Shown here one piece after another: positions 17,411 through 26,440 of a stretch of 64,000 nucleotides of DNA. Origin of the DNA: Pseudovibrio sp. Ad37 (GTDB lineage Bacteria; Pseudomonadota; Alphaproteobacteria; Rhizobiales; Stappiaceae); contig NZ_LMCF01000013.1 of NCBI RefSeq assembly GCF_001623075.1, positions 1 through 64,000 on the forward strand, in the 5' to 3' direction. A program made the position numbers and the translations under genes. Every line of letters begins with the position of its first letter. Position 1 is the stretch's first letter. The notes below the pieces were generated by a model, which was not told the origin of the DNA, did not search any database, and saw only the letters and a list, made by a program, of their open reading frames with translations.

Positions 17411-18736
17411 TTATCCTGCTTGAGAATAGACCCGCTTGCCGTCCACATAAGTCGCTGCAATCGCGCGATCATCGCCAAGGATCATCTGAATAAACAGCTG
17501 CTCAATCGCGTTATTGGCGTAAGCCATGCGGTGGCGGATTAGTGGTGTTGAGAGTGGGTCAATAATAGCGAAATCCGCTTCCATACCCACTTTGATGTTA
17601 CCGATCCGGTTTTCCTGATAGAGCGCTTTGGCTGAACCAACCGTCGCCAGATAATAGGCCTGTACCGGGTGCAATGAGTAGCCTTGTAACTGGGCAACCT
17701 CATAGGCCGTCCGCATTGTGGTCAGCATGGAGAAGCTGGAGCCACCACCCACATCTGTTGCCAGCCCTACAGTGATTGGCTCGTGTGTAAAATGCGAACC
17801 GCGTACATCAAACAATCCAGAGCCAATAAAGGTGTTCGAGGTTGGACAATGCGCAATGGATGTCCCGGTTTCATGAATAAGCGCTTTTTCACGATCATTC
17901 AGATAAATCCCATGCCCAAGCACACAGCCCTTTCCCAGCAAGCCAAAGTGTTCGTAAACGCCAACGTAATCAGGATGCTCAGGATATAGTTCTCCGACCC
18001 ATTCCAGTTCCTGACGGTTCTCAGAAGTATGGGTCTGTAGCAAAGCTTCAGGATGCTCTTTCCAGAGCGCTCCGGTCGCTTCCATCTGCTCAGGAGTAGA
18101 AGTTGGTGCAAAGCGGGGAGTTATGGAGTAGAGCGCACGACCCTGCCCATGCCATTTCTCCAACAATGCTTTGGATTGATCATAACCTGTCTGCGCCGTA
18201 TCACGCAGGTTTTCTGGCGCGTTGCGGTCCATCATGACTTTACCGGCAGCGATGCGCATGTTGTATCGCGCAGCCTGCTCAAACAGCGCATCTACGGACT
18301 CATGATGGATTGTGCAGTAAACGGAAGCACTGGTGATGCCGTTTGAAAAGCTTTGCTGCAAATATATGTCGGCAGCACGGCGTGCGTAGTCAATATCGCC
18401 AAATTTGGCTTCAGCTGGGAAGGTATAAGTGTTGAGCCACTCGATCAGCTGAGCGCCGTAGGAAGCAATAACCTCTGTCTGCGGATAATGGACATGGCAG
18501 TCCACAAAGCCCGGCAGAATGAATTTGCCGCTGTGATCATGAACCACAGCATCACTTGGCAGCGTCTTAATAAGCTCTGCCGCGTCGCCAACTGCGGTAA
18601 TCCTACCGTTTTCGGTAACAACCAGCCCATCAGACCAGTCTGTCAGTGCCTCTGCCGGATTATCGCAGAACGGATCGCCGCTAAATTGGAATACATGGCC
18701 GCGAAGCGCTGTAATCGTCCGAACAGTGTCTTGCAT
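17411..18736 (-). CDS. guaD: Guanine deaminase
   Basis: A 441-residue amidohydrolase that converts guanine to xanthine and ammonia in purine salvage and breakdown. The metal-binding HVH (81-83, in LPGFVDCHVHYPQ), the QLIEWLNTYTFPAE segment, VLGHGIYL, and the ATDVGGG.SFSML motif are characteristic of guanine deaminase rather than other amidohydrolases. The start at 18736 has a GGGGAAG sequence eight bases upstream. It is a single-gene unit with its own terminator; no other purine catabolic gene is adjacent. Confidence 0.95.
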   Translation of the reverse strand: MQDTVRTITALRGHVFQFSGDPFCDNPAEALTDWSDGLVVTENGRITAVGDAAELIKTLPSDAVVHDHSGKFILPGFVDCHVHYPQTEVIASYGAQLIEWLNTYTFPAEAKFGDIDYARRAADIYLQQSFSNGITSASVYCTIHHESVDALFEQAARYNMRIAAGKVMMDRNAPENLRDTAQTGYDQSKALLEKWHGQGRALYSITPRFAPTSTPEQMEATGALWKEHPEALLQTHTSENRQELEWVGELYPEHPDYVGVYEHFGLLGKGCVLGHGIYLNDREKALIHETGTSIAHCPTSNTFIGSGLFDVRGSHFTHEPITVGLATDVGGGSSFSMLTTMRTAYEVAQLQGYSLHPVQAYYLATVGSAKALYQENRIGNIKVGMEADFAIIDPLSTPLIRHRMAYANNAIEQLFIQMILGDDRAIAATYVDGKRVYSQAG

Positions 18737-18855
18737 CAGATCTTCCCCGGGAATTGAACCAAACAGCCATATCTAGCGTAAATCCCGGTAGGGATCGAGG
18801 GTAAATACGTAATTACTCGGGAGAGATCTGAGAACAACGTGATGCGTGTAAGAGA

Positions 18856-19389
18856 TCAGTCCTCTTCTACTGCTGCCTCATTGAGTTCAACGTCAATCAT
18901 CAGATCAGCCGCAATACCTTCCAATGCCTCAGAGACTTCTGCTGGCGACAGATGTGGCGGAATAATAATGCGAGCATTTGCGCGGAACATAAGATCACCA
19001 CTCATGGAACCCGGTTCAACCAGTGACTCCAGAGTTTCAATGCTCACATGAAGATCTGCCAGCACGCTGGAGACACGGCTGATCATGCCGGGTTGATCTT
19101 GTCCCAGAATATGAAGAAGCGCATGAGCACCTGCTGGCGCATCACCCGTGTTGTGAACGTGAATGCCAATGGTAAGCCCCACAGACTCAAGCTTGGTCAG
19201 AGCGGCTGAAAGATCTGCTGCCTGTGCCTTTTCAACATGTACACGAACAATCCCCGCAAACTGGCCTCCCAGACGCGAGAGGGAACTGTCGATCCAGTTC
19301 GCTTTGTGATCAGCAACCACCTTGGAGATTTCACCAACCAGACCTGGGCGGTCATCAGCAACGACGGTGAGGACAAGCTCTTTTTTCAT
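18856..19389 (-). CDS. Double-ACT-domain regulator (GcvR-like)
   Basis: A 177-residue protein made of two ACT domains (about 1-80 and 90-170). The first opens with LVLTVVADDRPGLVGEISKVV, the second with HILGQDQPGMISRVSSVLADL; both are small-molecule-binding folds. The architecture matches the glycine cleavage repressor GcvR group, which acts by protein-protein contact because it has no DNA-binding domain. A GGAGAA ribosome-binding sequence precedes the start. No gcv genes are nearby, so the target is unknown. Confidence 0.85.
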   Translation of the reverse strand: MKKELVLTVVADDRPGLVGEISKVVADHKANWIDSSLSRLGGQFAGIVRVHVEKAQAADLSAALTKLESVGLTIGIHVHNTGDAPAGAHALLHILGQDQPGMISRVSSVLADLHVSIETLESLVEPGSMSGDLMFRANARIIIPPHLSPAEVSEALEGIAADLMIDVELNEAAVEED

Positions 19390-19825
19390 AACGCATTCTC
19401 CACAAAAGCGACCCCTGTGATAGGCTAGGGCCTTGCCTATAATAGCAATGCCAGATGCAGGTGTAAGTCAAACACTTCGATCAAGTTACCCGTATTTTTG
19501 CACCTAAGAAAACCTCTGGTATCGACCAATTGCGCAAATTATCATCTTGCTATCTCTAGGGGCGCCAACTAACTTGCTCCTCGTAAAACTATGGACGGCG
19601 TCCCGTGACGGACTGAAATGGATTTCGGGGGCGGTCGACCCACATCGGGGGCCAGAATCGAAGCTGTCTGACGAAATAATGTGTGAAGCTGCGGACTTAT
19701 GGTGCGCGGCCGATGTTCTATTTCGTTGGTCCATCTATTGTCTTTGCGACGTCTCCTTAAATGACAGCGATAAACCCCTGTTGCCAGTGGCAATGGAAGG
19801 CACCGCTGCATGTTGGAGATAGAAC
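19390..19825. promoter_or_regulatory. Leader region ahead of the cobalamin operon
   Basis: 436 bases with no convincing gene. Near the left, an ATAGGC/GCCTAT inverted repeat (19421-19441) probably belongs to the promoter of the ACT-domain gene. Near the right, TTGCC/GGCAA (19781-19785 with 19789-19793) and CAGTGG/CCGCTG (19785-19790 with 19803-19808, one wobble pair) are mutually exclusive hairpins just before the ribosome-binding site GGAG of the first operon gene. I looked for the conserved parts of a cobalamin riboswitch, including the B12 box, and did not find a convincing one. Confidence 0.4.
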
Positions 19826-20089
19826 ATGTCTTATTTCTTGAAGCCCGCGCTCCTCGCAGGAGTGATGGGGCTTTCCTCGTCTGCTGCCTTTGCACATGCG
19901 GGACATTTAGGTGAGCTTGCTGGCCACAGCCATTGGATTGGCGTAGCCGCAGTCACCGGCGCTGCAATCATCGCTGGCTTGGCTGCCAAAGCAAAAAAAC
20001 GATCCTCTTCCTCTGAAGAGAACTCGCCTGAAAATGCTGAGAGCGATGGCGCTCTCTCCCCAGATGGTACAGAAGCAGAGCCAGCATAA
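19826..20089 (+). CDS. Small membrane protein leading the cobalamin operon (DUF6732-like)
   Basis: An 87-residue protein with a signal-like first helix (about 6-24, ending AAFAHAGH), a His-containing segment HAGHLGELAGHSHWIG, a second hydrophobic helix (about 39-53) and an acidic, Ser-rich tail. It resembles a small family (DUF6732) found beside cobalt or cobalamin genes. The histidines suggest metal handling, perhaps cobalt delivery, but that is inference. Its stop overlaps the cbiX start (TAATG at 20087-20091), so the two are coupled. Confidence 0.7.
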   Translation: MSYFLKPALLAGVMGLSSSAAFAHAGHLGELAGHSHWIGVAAVTGAAIIAGLAAKAKKRSSSSEENSPENAESDGALSPDGTEAEPA

Positions 20090-21198
20090 TGACAATAAAA
20101 ACAGAAGAAAAGCTCGGCGTCATGATCTGCGGACATGGCAGCCGAAACAAAGGTGCAGTTGCCGAATTTGCTCGCCTTGCAAAAGGTATGCGTGAAAGAT
20201 TTCCGGATCTTCCTGTGGACTATGGATACCTTGAGTTCGCAAATCCAGTGATCCATTCAGGCTTGGACAATCTGCGCGAGCAGGGGTGCACGCGCATTCT
20301 TGCAGTTCCGGGTATGCTGTTTGCAGCTGGGCACGCAAAAAACGACATTCCATCTGTGCTCAACACCTATCAGGCCAAACATCCTGAAGTTTCTATTGAA
20401 TATGGCCGTGAACTGGCCGTCGATACGCGCATGGTGCAGGCTGCAGGCGTACGCATTCAGGAAGCCATTGATGAAGCTGGTGGTGATGTAAAGCCAGAAG
20501 AAACCCTGCTTATGGTGGTTGGCCGTGGTGCGTCAGACCCGGATGCAAATTCCAACGTTGCCAAAATCACCCGCATGTTGTGGGAAGGCTTTGGCTTTGG
20601 CTGGGCGGAAACCTGCTATTCTGGCGTAACATTCCCTCTCGTTGAGCCGGGCTTGGAGCACGCTGTTAAGCTTGGTTACAAGCGCATTGTTGTGTTCCCA
20701 TACTTCCTGTTCACCGGCGTTCTTGTGCAGCGTATTTACAACTTCACCGATGAAGTTGCAGCGCGCCATCCGGATATCGAGTTTATCAAAGCTGGCTATC
20801 TGAACGATCACCCGAAAGTCATCGACACCATGCAGGAGCGTGTGACGGAGATTGTTCAGGGTTCAAACAACATGAACTGCCAGCTCTGTAAATACAGAGA
20901 ACAAGTTCTTGGATTTGAGGCTGAGATCGGCCTGCCTCAGGAAAGTCACCATCACCATGTGGAAGGCTTAGGCGACGAAGCAGAGTGCAAGCTGTGTGAT
21001 GTGACGTGTACTGGAGAGTGCGATAGCAAGGACGCGGATGCTCATGATCACGCGCATAGTCACTCCCACGACCACAGCCACGGGCATGGACATCACCACC
21101 ATCACGGTGACGACCACGGACATGACCACCATCATCATCCGTACCCCCATGCAGATCACCCGCTTGGACCGAAATCCATGTTGAAGGACGATGCCTGA
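20089..21198 (+). CDS. cbiX: Sirohydrochlorin cobaltochelatase CbiX, long form with His/Cys-rich tail
   Basis: Inserts cobalt into sirohydrochlorin, the committing step of oxygen-independent cobalamin synthesis. Two CbiX-type halves are visible: residues 10-130 with CGHGSRNKG (His16) and GHAKNDIP (His82), and 140-255 with VVGRGASDPDAN. The C-terminal 110 residues hold CQLC (264-267), four more cysteines (300, 303, 307, 311) and about twenty histidines between 319 and 357. Long CbiX proteins with a His-rich region and an iron-sulfur site are known, and the tail probably stores or delivers cobalt or nickel. The enzyme call is firm; the cluster assignment of the cysteines is inference. Confidence 0.95.
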   Translation: MTIKTEEKLGVMICGHGSRNKGAVAEFARLAKGMRERFPDLPVDYGYLEFANPVIHSGLDNLREQGCTRILAVPGMLFAAGHAKNDIPSVLNTYQAKHPEVSIEYGRELAVDTRMVQAAGVRIQEAIDEAGGDVKPEETLLMVVGRGASDPDANSNVAKITRMLWEGFGFGWAETCYSGVTFPLVEPGLEHAVKLGYKRIVVFPYFLFTGVLVQRIYNFTDEVAARHPDIEFIKAGYLNDHPKVIDTMQERVTEIVQGSNNMNCQLCKYREQVLGFEAEIGLPQESHHHHVEGLGDEAECKLCDVTCTGECDSKDADAHDHAHSHSHDHSHGHGHHHHHGDDHGHDHHHHPYPHADHPLGPKSMLKDDA

Positions 21199-21200
21199 GA

Positions 21201-21887
21201 ATGGGCCAGAACGAGATTCCAGAGGTTCTGGCATCCTACGATTACATTAAGGATCCTGCCGAAATATATCGGCAGTCCTTTTCAATCGTACGGACAGAGG
21301 CTGACTTACAGAGCCTGCCAGATAATTTGAGGCCTGTTGCAGTCCGCTTGATACATTCCTGTGGGATGACTGATATTCCGCAGGATTTGTCATATTCTGA
21401 GGATGTCGTTACCAAAGCAAACGAGGCTCTGCGAAACGATGCTCCTGTACTGACAGATGTCGAGATGGTTGCTCATGGCATCATCCGCAAATATCTGCCA
21501 GTTAGCAATCAGGTCATTTGTACTTTGAACCAACCAGAAGTGCCCGAGCTCGCAAAACAGCTCGGTACGACAAGGTCAGCAGCTGCTGTTGAACTCTGGA
21601 GACCGCATCTGGACGGTGCAGTCATAGCAATTGGCAATGCCCCGACTGCGCTATTTCATCTTCTTGAGATGGTTGCAAATGGAGCACCAAAGCCAGCTGC
21701 TATTCTCGGCTTTCCCGTTGGGTTCGTGGGGGCGGCAGAGTCTAAGCAAGCGCTAGCCACAAGCTCACTCGGAATACCGTTCCTAACGCTTCAGGGACGC
21801 AGAGGTGGCTCTGCAATTGCAGCAGCTGCAGTCAATGCAATGGCAGCGGGCTTGCCTGAAGAAAAGGTGCAGGGGACATCAAAATGA
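21201..21887 (+). CDS. cobH: Precorrin-8X methylmutase / cobalt-precorrin-8 methylmutase
   Basis: A 228-residue CobH/CbiC family enzyme, which moves the methyl group from C11 to C12 to give (hydrogeno)cobyrinic acid. The family segments are visible: YDYIKDPAEIYRQSF at the start, the RLIHSCGM motif with the catalytic His, and VGFVGAAESKQAL near the end, plus LTLQGRRGGSAIAAAAVNA. The length is normal. It begins two bases after cbiX and overlaps cobL by four bases. Confidence 0.97.
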   Translation: MGQNEIPEVLASYDYIKDPAEIYRQSFSIVRTEADLQSLPDNLRPVAVRLIHSCGMTDIPQDLSYSEDVVTKANEALRNDAPVLTDVEMVAHGIIRKYLPVSNQVICTLNQPEVPELAKQLGTTRSAAAVELWRPHLDGAVIAIGNAPTALFHLLEMVANGAPKPAAILGFPVGFVGAAESKQALATSSLGIPFLTLQGRRGGSAIAAAAVNAMAAGLPEEKVQGTSK

Positions 21888-23110
21888 GCGGTCAAACAGC
21901 ACCTTGGCTCACAATCATCGGCATTGGTGAGGACGGATTCAGCGGCCTGTCTGAAACTGCAAAGTCAGCACTGAGCGCTGCCTCCTGCATATATGGTGGA
22001 GCGCGACATCTGGAACTTCTGCAGGATGGTGCAAAAAACATCAGTTGTGAGATGAAGGCATGGCCATCCCCGCTTTCAAAAGGCATTGAAGAGCTTGCAG
22101 CAAACCGTGGTCAAAACACCGTGGTGTTGGCGACGGGTGATCCGCAGTGGTTTGGTATCGGAGCAACCCTTCATCGTCAGTTTAGCGCTGAGGAAATTGA
22201 AGTCATCCCGCATCTCTCAGCTTTCTCTCTGGCTGCAAGCCGCTTAGGTTGGCCTCTGCAAAGTGTTGAAACTCTCAGTTTGCATGGTCGTCCACTAGAT
22301 ACCCTGCGCGGTTTCCTTTATCCCGGCGCCCGCATCATCGCACTCACGTCCAACGGCGCAGCTCCGGGGGAGATTGCAGATCTACTCGCTGATGAAGGGT
22401 ATGGAGCAAGTACCCTGAAGATACTTGAGCATCTGGGAGGTCCGCAGGAAAACGTTATAAGCTGTGAAGCTGAAGAGTATTCTGATCAAGCTGCCGAGCT
22501 GAACACGATTGCGATTGAAGCCAAACCAATCCCAAACACGCCTGTCTTGTCACGCACACCCGGCCTGCCGGATTCTGCGTTCCGCCATGATGGAAAAATG
22601 ACCAAACAGGAAGTGCGGGCTGTTACGCTTGCCAAGCTTGCACCTATTCCGGGGCAGCTTCTGTGGGACATTGGCGCAGGTAGCGGATCCATCGGTATTG
22701 AATGGCTGCGGGCTGCAAAGGACACCAAGGCACTTGCCATTGAGCCGCTGGAAAAGCGGCATGTGTTCATTCGTGGCAATGCTGCAGCTCTCGGAACCCC
22801 TACGCTTCAGCTGATTGAAGGCAAAGTACCGGAAGCACTTGATAATTTGCCGCAGCCAAATGCGATTTTTGTTGGAGGTGGCCTGACGTCAAAGGGTATA
22901 CTAAAAACATGCTTTGAAGCGCTGCCATCAGGAGGTCGTCTGGTTGCCAATGCTGTGACTCTGGAAGGAGAGCAAGTGCTGGTGGAAGGCTGGAAGAAGT
23001 ACGGTGGAGATCTAAGCCGTATAGCAATATCAAGAGCCGATCCCATTGGCGGTCTCACGGGTTGGCGTCCATTGATGCCGGTAACACAATGGAGCTTGGT
23101 AAAATCATGA
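21884..23110 (+). CDS. cobL: Precorrin-6Y C5,15-methyltransferase (decarboxylating), CbiE-CbiT fusion
   Basis: A 408-residue bifunctional enzyme. The first 200 residues are the CbiE-type tetrapyrrole methylase (IIGIGEDGFSGLS, ATGDPQWFGIG, HGRPLDTL), and the rest is the CbiT-type class I methyltransferase with the AdoMet loop LWDIGAGSGSIGIEW. Together they methylate C5 and C15 and remove the acetate carboxyl. The start is the ATG overlapping the cobH stop (ATGA). Confidence 0.96.
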   Translation: MSGQTAPWLTIIGIGEDGFSGLSETAKSALSAASCIYGGARHLELLQDGAKNISCEMKAWPSPLSKGIEELAANRGQNTVVLATGDPQWFGIGATLHRQFSAEEIEVIPHLSAFSLAASRLGWPLQSVETLSLHGRPLDTLRGFLYPGARIIALTSNGAAPGEIADLLADEGYGASTLKILEHLGGPQENVISCEAEEYSDQAAELNTIAIEAKPIPNTPVLSRTPGLPDSAFRHDGKMTKQEVRAVTLAKLAPIPGQLLWDIGAGSGSIGIEWLRAAKDTKALAIEPLEKRHVFIRGNAAALGTPTLQLIEGKVPEALDNLPQPNAIFVGGGLTSKGILKTCFEALPSGGRLVANAVTLEGEQVLVEGWKKYGGDLSRIAISRADPIGGLTGWRPLMPVTQWSLVKS

Positions 23111-23829
23111 CTGGCACGCTCTATGGCGTTGGTCTTGGACCAGGAGATCCTGAGCTTTTGACGCTAAAAGCTCACCGGCTCATTTGTTCTGCAAAAACAA
23201 TCGCATACCCGGCTGCCGTTGGAGTGCCCAGTTTTGCTCGACACATTGCAGCACCGTATATTCAAGAGGAAACAACAGAAGTCCCGATTGAAATGCCGAT
23301 GAAGGTCGAGCGTTTTCCTGCAAAGGAAATCTACGACCAAGCTGCAGAGACGATCTCGGAGAAATTGAAAGCGGGAGAAGATGTTGTCGTCCTGTGTGAA
23401 GGCGATCCATTTCTCTATGGCTCGTTCATGTACCTCTACGAGCGCCTGCGCTGTGACTTCTCCTGCGAAATCGTTCCGGGTGTGTCATCAGTCAATGCCT
23501 GTGCAGCTGCATTGGGTAGGCCTCTCGCAGCGCGCAATGAAGTGCTGACAATCATTCCTGGTCCGCTGGAAGATGAGCAACTTCAACGCCGTATTGAGCA
23601 GTCCGACGCCTTCGTCATCATGAAGGTTGGACGCCATCTACCGCGCGTCAAAGCTCTGCTTGAAAAACTGGGTTTACTTGGTGCTGCGGGATACGTCGAA
23701 CGGGCGACCTTGCCGGAAATGGTCGTGGCCCGTCTGGCCGACTATCCAAATGAAACGGCACCGTATTTTTCAATGATAATTGTTTATAAGGGAGAAGAGG
23801 CATGGACGTTGCACCCGCAATCGTTGTGA
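23107..23829 (+). CDS. cobI: Precorrin-2 / cobalt-factor II C20-methyltransferase
   Basis: A 240-residue tetrapyrrole methylase of the CobI/CbiL family, with LYGVGLGPGDPELLTLKAHR at the front and CEGDPFLYGSFMYL and VPGVSSVNACAAALGRPLA in the middle. ATG 23107 is chosen because it overlaps the cobL stop (ATGA); a longer frame from 23062 would put 15 odd residues before the canonical start. It methylates C20 early in the pathway. It ends 28 bases inside the next gene. Confidence 0.95.
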   Translation: MTGTLYGVGLGPGDPELLTLKAHRLICSAKTIAYPAAVGVPSFARHIAAPYIQEETTEVPIEMPMKVERFPAKEIYDQAAETISEKLKAGEDVVVLCEGDPFLYGSFMYLYERLRCDFSCEIVPGVSSVNACAAALGRPLAARNEVLTIIPGPLEDEQLQRRIEQSDAFVIMKVGRHLPRVKALLEKLGLLGAAGYVERATLPEMVVARLADYPNETAPYFSMIIVYKGEEAWTLHPQSL

Positions 23830-25655
23830 TCAGCCCGGTCGCTCTGAAAACCGCTCAGAAGCTCTCCACTGTACTGGATGAAAGCCTCATTCATGGCTTT
23901 GCAAAACATGGTTCAAAGCCGAACGTAGATTACCAGCTGTCCTTCTCAGAGCCGATGGACCATCTGCGATCCCTGTTTCAGTCAGGAACACCAATCATCG
24001 GTATTTGTGCTGCGGGGATTCTCATCCGCGCACTCGCGCCCGTCTTGGGAGATAAGCGCAACGAACCCCCTGTTATTGCGGTGTCAGAAGATGGTTCAAG
24101 CGTCGTGCCACTGCTCGGAGGACATCGCGGCGCCAATGCTCTCACTCATCAAATTGCGGAGGCCCTGCAAGGGCATGCCGCGATTACAACTGCCGGCGAT
24201 ACTGTATTTGGTGTTGCACTGGATGACCCACCAGAGGGCTGGACACTGGCAAACCCATCAGATGCCAAGTCAGTTATGGCGCATATGCTGGCAGGTGACA
24301 CCGTAAAACTCTCCGGTCAAGCAGACTGGTTGGAGGCAGCCAACCTTCCTGTTGCAGATGATGCAGAACTGGAAATTGTCGCAACCGAGCAGCCACATGA
24401 TGGGCACAACGGAAAGCTCGTGTTCCATCCTCAAACTCACGTTGTCGGTCTTGGCTGTTCCCGAGGGTGCTCTCTTGAGGAGCTGGATGAGCTCCTTCAA
24501 AAAGGCTTGGAAGAGGCGGGCATCTCGATGGGAGCTGTCGCAGCTTTCGCGAGTATCGACCTGAAGGCCGATGAAGTGGCTATGAACAAGCTTGCGGTTC
24601 GCTACAATAAGCCTTTCCGCCTGTTCACTGCTGACGAACTCAACGAACAAAAAGATCGTCTGCAAAATCCGTCTGACGTGGTCTTTGCCGAGGTTGGGTG
24701 CCACGGCGTAAGTGAAGGCTCTGCATTGGCTGGTGTCGGTGCATCTGGCGAACTCGTGCTGGAAAAGCAGAAGACTGCAAACGCCACAGTTGCGATCGCC
24801 AGAGCGTTGGTCCCTGTGAAACACGAGAAACTTGGCAGAGCAAGAGGCCGCCTTCACGTCATCGGCATTGGGCCGGGGCAAGAGGCATGGCGTACGCCAG
24901 AAGCCTCCAGCTGGTTGGCAGAGGCTGATGAAGTTGTCGGCTACGGCCTCTATCTCGACCTCGTCTCGTCTCTGATCAGAGGCAAACAACGACACGCCTT
25001 TCCATTGGGTGCAGAAGAAGAGCGCGTCCGCTTTGCCCTCGAAAGAGCCGGACAGGGCCACAACGTCGCGCTGGTCTGCTCAGGAGATTCGGGTGTCTAC
25101 GCAATGGGCGCCCTGGTCTTCGAACTGCTAGACCGTTCGCAGGACAATGGTGGCGTCAGCGATGCAGCCCGCCGCGTTGAGGTCGCATCTGCACCGGGCA
25201 TCTCTGCAATGATAGCTCTCAGCAATCGTATCGGTGCGCCGCTGGGGCACGATTTCTGCGCGATTTCGCTGTCGGATCTCCTCACTCCATGGGAAACCAT
25301 CCAGCAACGCCTGGAAGGTGCAGCAATCGGTGACTTTGTGATTGGGTTCTACAACCCGGTCTCTAAGCGCCGTCGTACGCAATTGGCTTGGGCACGGGAG
25401 AAGCTGCTGGAATACCGTCCAGAAAATACTCCTGTTATTCTTGGATCCAACATCGGGCGAGAGAATGAGCTCATCACCACAACAACGCTGAAGGCACTGC
25501 AAGTCGATGATGTCGACATGCTGACCACGGTCATTGTGGGATGTAGCCAAAGCCGCTTGGGGGGCAACGGCCAGTCATTGCATTTTGTGTACACGCCACG
25601 CGGATATGCCAAAAGGATTGATGCATCAGAGAAAGAAACGGAGACAGCAGCGTGA
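23802..25655 (+). CDS. cbiG-cobJ: CbiG-CobJ fusion: cobalt-precorrin-5A hydrolase plus precorrin-3B C17-methyltransferase
   Basis: A 617-residue fusion. Residues 1-340 are full-length CbiG: the N-terminal domain with GICAAGILIRALAP and PLLGGHRGANALT, and the C-terminal CobE-like part with GLGCSRGCS and AEVGCHGVSEGSALAG. Residues 350-617 are CobJ/CbiH: VIGIGPG, CSGDSGVYAMGALV, ASAPGISAMIALSNRIGAPLGHDF and FYNPVSKRRR. CobJ contracts the ring; CbiG opens the lactone formed in the oxygen-independent route. A GGGAGAAGAGG ribosome-binding sequence precedes the start, inside cobI. A complete CbiG, not merely CobE, argues for early-cobalt chemistry. Confidence 0.94.
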   Translation: MDVAPAIVVISPVALKTAQKLSTVLDESLIHGFAKHGSKPNVDYQLSFSEPMDHLRSLFQSGTPIIGICAAGILIRALAPVLGDKRNEPPVIAVSEDGSSVVPLLGGHRGANALTHQIAEALQGHAAITTAGDTVFGVALDDPPEGWTLANPSDAKSVMAHMLAGDTVKLSGQADWLEAANLPVADDAELEIVATEQPHDGHNGKLVFHPQTHVVGLGCSRGCSLEELDELLQKGLEEAGISMGAVAAFASIDLKADEVAMNKLAVRYNKPFRLFTADELNEQKDRLQNPSDVVFAEVGCHGVSEGSALAGVGASGELVLEKQKTANATVAIARALVPVKHEKLGRARGRLHVIGIGPGQEAWRTPEASSWLAEADEVVGYGLYLDLVSSLIRGKQRHAFPLGAEEERVRFALERAGQGHNVALVCSGDSGVYAMGALVFELLDRSQDNGGVSDAARRVEVASAPGISAMIALSNRIGAPLGHDFCAISLSDLLTPWETIQQRLEGAAIGDFVIGFYNPVSKRRRTQLAWAREKLLEYRPENTPVILGSNIGRENELITTTTLKALQVDDVDMLTTVIVGCSQSRLGGNGQSLHFVYTPRGYAKRIDASEKETETAA

Positions 25656-26431
25656 GGGTTCATTTCATTGGAGCAGGGCCGGGTGATCCTGAACTCATTA
25701 CAGTGCGCGGGCTCAAGCTCATCGAAAAATGTAAAGTCTGCCTATACGCAGGCTCATTGGTGCCGCCCGCTATTGTAGAGGCAGTGCCAGATGATGCTTT
25801 AGTGATGGATACAGCTTCCATGACGCTGGATGAAATCATCGACGAAATTGCGAAGGCTCACGAAAAAGATCTGGATGTGGCAAGAGTTCACTCTGGCGAT
25901 CCATCTATTTATGGTGCCACAGCAGAGCAGATGCGCAGATTGGATGATCTGGGCATTGAGTATGATGTAACTCCAGGTGTACCCGCATTCGCTGCGGCTG
26001 CTGCTGCCTTGAAAACCGAACTGACGATCCCAGAGATCGCACAGAGCATCATCGTCACCAGAACCTCGATGAAGTCCTCAGGTATGCCTGAGGGTGAGGA
26101 TTTGGAAACGCTTGGCCGCTCTGGCGCCACACTGGCAATCCATCTCAGTGTTAGAAATCTGGGAGAAATCTATCGGAAACTAACACCGCTTTACGGTGAA
26201 GATTGTCCAGTGATTATCGCCTACCGCGTTGGCTGGCCAGATGAGGCATTCATTCATGGAACACTAGCGGACATTCGCGATAAGGCAAAAGCCTCCAAGA
26301 TCACAAGAACGGCGCTCATTTTTGTCGGACCAGCCTTGAAGGCAGGGAAAGAGTTTCGTGACAGTGCGCTCTATGACGCCAACCACGTTCACGTTCTTCG
26401 CCCAAAGAAAAAAGCAAAAGTGACCGTGTAA
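25652..26431 (+). CDS. cobM: Precorrin-4 / cobalt-precorrin-4 C11-methyltransferase
   Basis: A 259-residue CobM/CbiF tetrapyrrole methylase: VHFIGAGPGDPELITVRG at the start, RVHSGDPSIYGATAEQMRRL and VTPGVPAFAAAAAAL in the middle, and VRNLGEIYRKLTP later. It starts at GTG 25652, overlapping the upstream stop as GTGA. It is the last gene of the plus-strand block; the convergent cobB ends nine bases beyond it with no terminator visible between them. Confidence 0.96.
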   Translation: MRVHFIGAGPGDPELITVRGLKLIEKCKVCLYAGSLVPPAIVEAVPDDALVMDTASMTLDEIIDEIAKAHEKDLDVARVHSGDPSIYGATAEQMRRLDDLGIEYDVTPGVPAFAAAAAALKTELTIPEIAQSIIVTRTSMKSSGMPEGEDLETLGRSGATLAIHLSVRNLGEIYRKLTPLYGEDCPVIIAYRVGWPDEAFIHGTLADIRDKAKASKITRTALIFVGPALKAGKEFRDSALYDANHVHVLRPKKKAKVTV

Positions 26432-26440
26432 CCAATCAGA

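Noticed and set aside
19560-19825. Cobalamin riboswitch in the leader of the main cob operon
   Set aside because: A GCCACTGGC string occurs on the minus strand near 19785, but it is on the wrong strand for the operon and other conserved parts are missing.
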